From contig CAZTAS010000015.1 of the NCBI GenBank assembly GCA_964611635.1, forward strand, positions 1-44,841: DNA of 44,841 bases. Direction: 5' to 3'. Within the stretch, counting starts at the first letter, position 1. Every line of letters begins with the position of its first letter. The translations under genes and the position numbers were made by a program. The notes below the pieces were generated by a model. It was not told the DNA's origin, searched no databases, and saw nothing but the letters and a program-made list of their open reading frames with translations. Shown here in pieces: positions 43,147-44,841 of this stretch. Origin of the DNA: JAFDED01 sp964611635. GTDB lineage: Bacteria > Desulfobacterota > JAFDED01.

Positions 43147-44679
43147 ATGAGTCTTGAGGAAAAGATCCGGACGCTGCGGCAGTTAAAGCAGCGCGTTCAA
43201 ATGGGAGGCGGACCGGAGCGCATTGCCCGTCAGCATCAGCAAAACAAGCTAACGGCGCGGGAGCGGTTGGAAAATATCCTGGATCCCGGAAGTTTTGTGG
43301 AGATAAACGCTCTGGGCGATCTGGAATTCAGCCTCAGCAAACCATACGGTTTCGGTGATGGCATTGTGACCGGCCATGGGAAGATTGACGGCCGGCAGGT
43401 ATGCATATTTTCACAGGACGCAACCATCAAGGGAGGATCGGTTGGGGCCGTTCACCGATATAAAATCGCACACATTATTGACACTGCTCTCATGATGCGG
43501 GTCCCCATAGTGGCACTCAACGACTCAGCCGGTGAGCGTATCGTAAGGGAGACCCACATCTCCATCGGCTCCAACTTTTACAGCTTCTCCCAGGCTTCGG
43601 GCATCATACCCCAGATCTCCGCCATCCTTGGCAACTGCGCCGGCAATGCAGTATACGGCGCTGCCCTGACTGACTTCATCTTCATGGTGGATGGAATAAG
43701 CCGCATGACCATCACAGGCCCCCGGGTCGTCAAGGAGGTCACTGGAGAGGACATCTCCCTGGAAGAGCTGGGCGGGGCCAGGGTTCACGCTCGTATTTCA
43801 GGATGCTGCGATTTTCGGTGCAAGACCGAGGAAGTATGCTTTCAGACCATGCGAAAGCTCATCGGGTTCCTCCCCTCTAACTGCGAAAAACACCCCCCGC
43901 GCACCCCTATGGGGGATGACCCAGATAAGGACGTTCAGGGGCTAGAAGAAATCTTACCGGTAGAATCCAAGAAAATCTACGACATGCACTTAATCATCGA
44001 GAAGATCGTGGACGGAGGGGACTTTCTTGAGGTTAAGCGGGAGTGGGCACAGAACCTCATTACCGGCTTTGCGCGCCTTGATGGGTATCCAGTGGGAATC
44101 ATTGCCAATCAGCCAAGGATTCTGGGTGGTTCCATCACCGTTGACTCATCGGATAAAAGCGCACGCTTCATCAGATTCTGCGACAGCTTCAACATCCCCA
44201 TCGTATTCCTCATGGATGTACCGGGCTACTTTCCAGGGAGAGAACAGGAATATGCAGGGATCATCCGACACGGTGCAAAAGTCCTTTATGCCATCAGCGA
44301 AGCCACAACCCCCATTATGTCCGTCATTCTCCGGAAAGCCTATGGCGGCGGTGTCACGGCAATGGGCGGACACCTGGCGCTGGGCGTTGACCGGATCATT
44401 TCCTGGCCCACAGGAGAAATCGCCGTGATGAGCCCTGAAGCTGCTGTGGAGATCCTGTTTAGAGAAGATATAAAGAAGTCTGAGGATCCCGCGGCTCGCA
44501 GGGCAAAGTTAATTCGAGATTACGAGGAACGATTTTACACACCATATTATGGTGCCGGGGCCTTGCGCATCCATGACGTCATCGAACCTGCCGATACTCG
44601 GCGCGTCTTGATAAGGACCCTGGAGCTGTTGCGGGGCAAGAAGGCGGTCAAAAAGATCCACGGAAATATTCCATTATAG
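43147..44679 (+). CDS. Acyl-CoA carboxylase carboxyltransferase subunit (propionyl-/methylmalonyl-CoA type)
   Basis: 510 residues of the crotonase-like carboxyltransferase family (PccB/MmdA). The start at ATG 43147 is chosen because GGGAG is 5 bases upstream; an earlier in-frame start has none. The first half contains RLENILDPGSFVEI, SQDATIKGGSVGAVHRYK and TGPRVVKEVTGEDISLEELGG; the second has GGSITVDSSDKSARFIRFCD, FLMDVPGYFPGREQE and WPTGEIAVMSPEAAVEILF. The acyl-CoA oxyanion region reads GNCAGNAVYGAALTDF, where PccB proteins usually have CAGGAVY. With the epimerase, the likely substrate is propionyl- or methylmalonyl-CoA. A biotin carrier or decarboxylase subunits may follow outside the window. 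Confidence 0.9.
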   Translation: MSLEEKIRTLRQLKQRVQMGGGPERIARQHQQNKLTARERLENILDPGSFVEINALGDLEFSLSKPYGFGDGIVTGHGKIDGRQVCIFSQDATIKGGSVGAVHRYKIAHIIDTALMMRVPIVALNDSAGERIVRETHISIGSNFYSFSQASGIIPQISAILGNCAGNAVYGAALTDFIFMVDGISRMTITGPRVVKEVTGEDISLEELGGARVHARISGCCDFRCKTEEVCFQTMRKLIGFLPSNCEKHPPRTPMGDDPDKDVQGLEEILPVESKKIYDMHLIIEKIVDGGDFLEVKREWAQNLITGFARLDGYPVGIIANQPRILGGSITVDSSDKSARFIRFCDSFNIPIVFLMDVPGYFPGREQEYAGIIRHGAKVLYAISEATTPIMSVILRKAYGGGVTAMGGHLALGVDRIISWPTGEIAVMSPEAAVEILFREDIKKSEDPAARRAKLIRDYEERFYTPYYGAGALRIHDVIEPADTRRVLIRTLELLRGKKAVKKIHGNIPL

Positions 44680-44841
44680 GGAATTCCGAAGTTCAACTGG
44701 AAATCGATCTGGTTCCTGAAAATTTATTCGAGCAAAACAGGGAAGATGGGACGGTTGCAAAAGACAGCCCGATGAAGTGCCTTCTTATACAAAGTTGCGT
44801 TCGATTCAGTAATTTAAGGCGCAGGACTGATTGTTTCTGTG

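Noticed and set aside
1..44841. tRNA, rRNA, CRISPR, prophage or transposase
   Set aside because: Looked for on both strands while reading; nothing recognisable was found, although no covariance or profile search could be run.

Overview
The window looks like a chromosomal segment of an anaerobic, sulfur-cycle member of Desulfobacterota (old Deltaproteobacteria). The evidence is a class III (c3-type) multihaem cytochrome, an NfnAB transhydrogenase, a complex I operon without NuoE or a normal NuoF, a CoA-disulfide/polysulfide reductase fused to rhodanese, and methylmalonyl-CoA pathway genes. Genes are moderately GC-rich and spacers clearly AT-rich. I saw no rRNA, tRNA, CRISPR array, prophage or intact insertion sequence.

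Layout. (1) 1-9293, minus strand: complex I operon nuoA-B-C-D-(NuoF iron-sulfur domain fused to a GltD-like flavoprotein)-G-H-I-J, with nuoJ cut by the window edge. Two copies of an AT-rich repeat flank nuoH. (2) 9508-11830, minus: nfnA-nfnB, the bifurcating NADH/NADPH/ferredoxin transhydrogenase. (3) 12310-15534, plus: a DciA-like protein, a one-domain FHA protein and a ClpA-type unfoldase. (4) 15707-19850: an epimerase-like SDR, a secreted DUF192 protein, a YhhQ-type transporter and a CoA-disulfide reductase-rhodanese. (5) 20291-27941, plus: an envelope-glycan cluster (GT2, B12-type radical SAM, two polytopic GT-C-like proteins, a methyltransferase). (6) 28072-33920: HU, a secreted gluzincin peptidase, Ogt, and a zinc-uptake operon zur-znuA-znuC-znuB with an operator-like palindrome in its promoter. 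(7) 34069-39029: a frameshifted small exported protein, cytochrome c3, a DUF1573 protein, PilT with a coiled-coil partner, and mobB-mobA. (8) 39030-44679: a frameshifted unknown gene, a large secreted multidomain protein, then methylmalonyl-CoA epimerase and an acyl-CoA carboxyltransferase.

How the genes fit together. The nuo and nfn operons lie head to tail and probably form one electron-balancing unit. Nfn connects NADH, NADPH and ferredoxin. Complex I appears to accept electrons through a GltD-type FAD/NAD(P)H module instead of the usual NuoE/NuoF FMN module. MobAB supplies molybdopterin dinucleotide for molybdo- or tungsto-enzymes, which are not in the window. Epimerase plus carboxyltransferase point to propionate or succinate conversion through methylmalonyl-CoA.

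The most interesting items are the chimeric complex I input subunit, the repeat pair around nuoH, a terminator hairpin placed just before nuoA, the homopolymer-frameshifted exported protein at 34069, and the FHA-ClpA pair. All functional calls come from reading motifs by eye; no database search was made.
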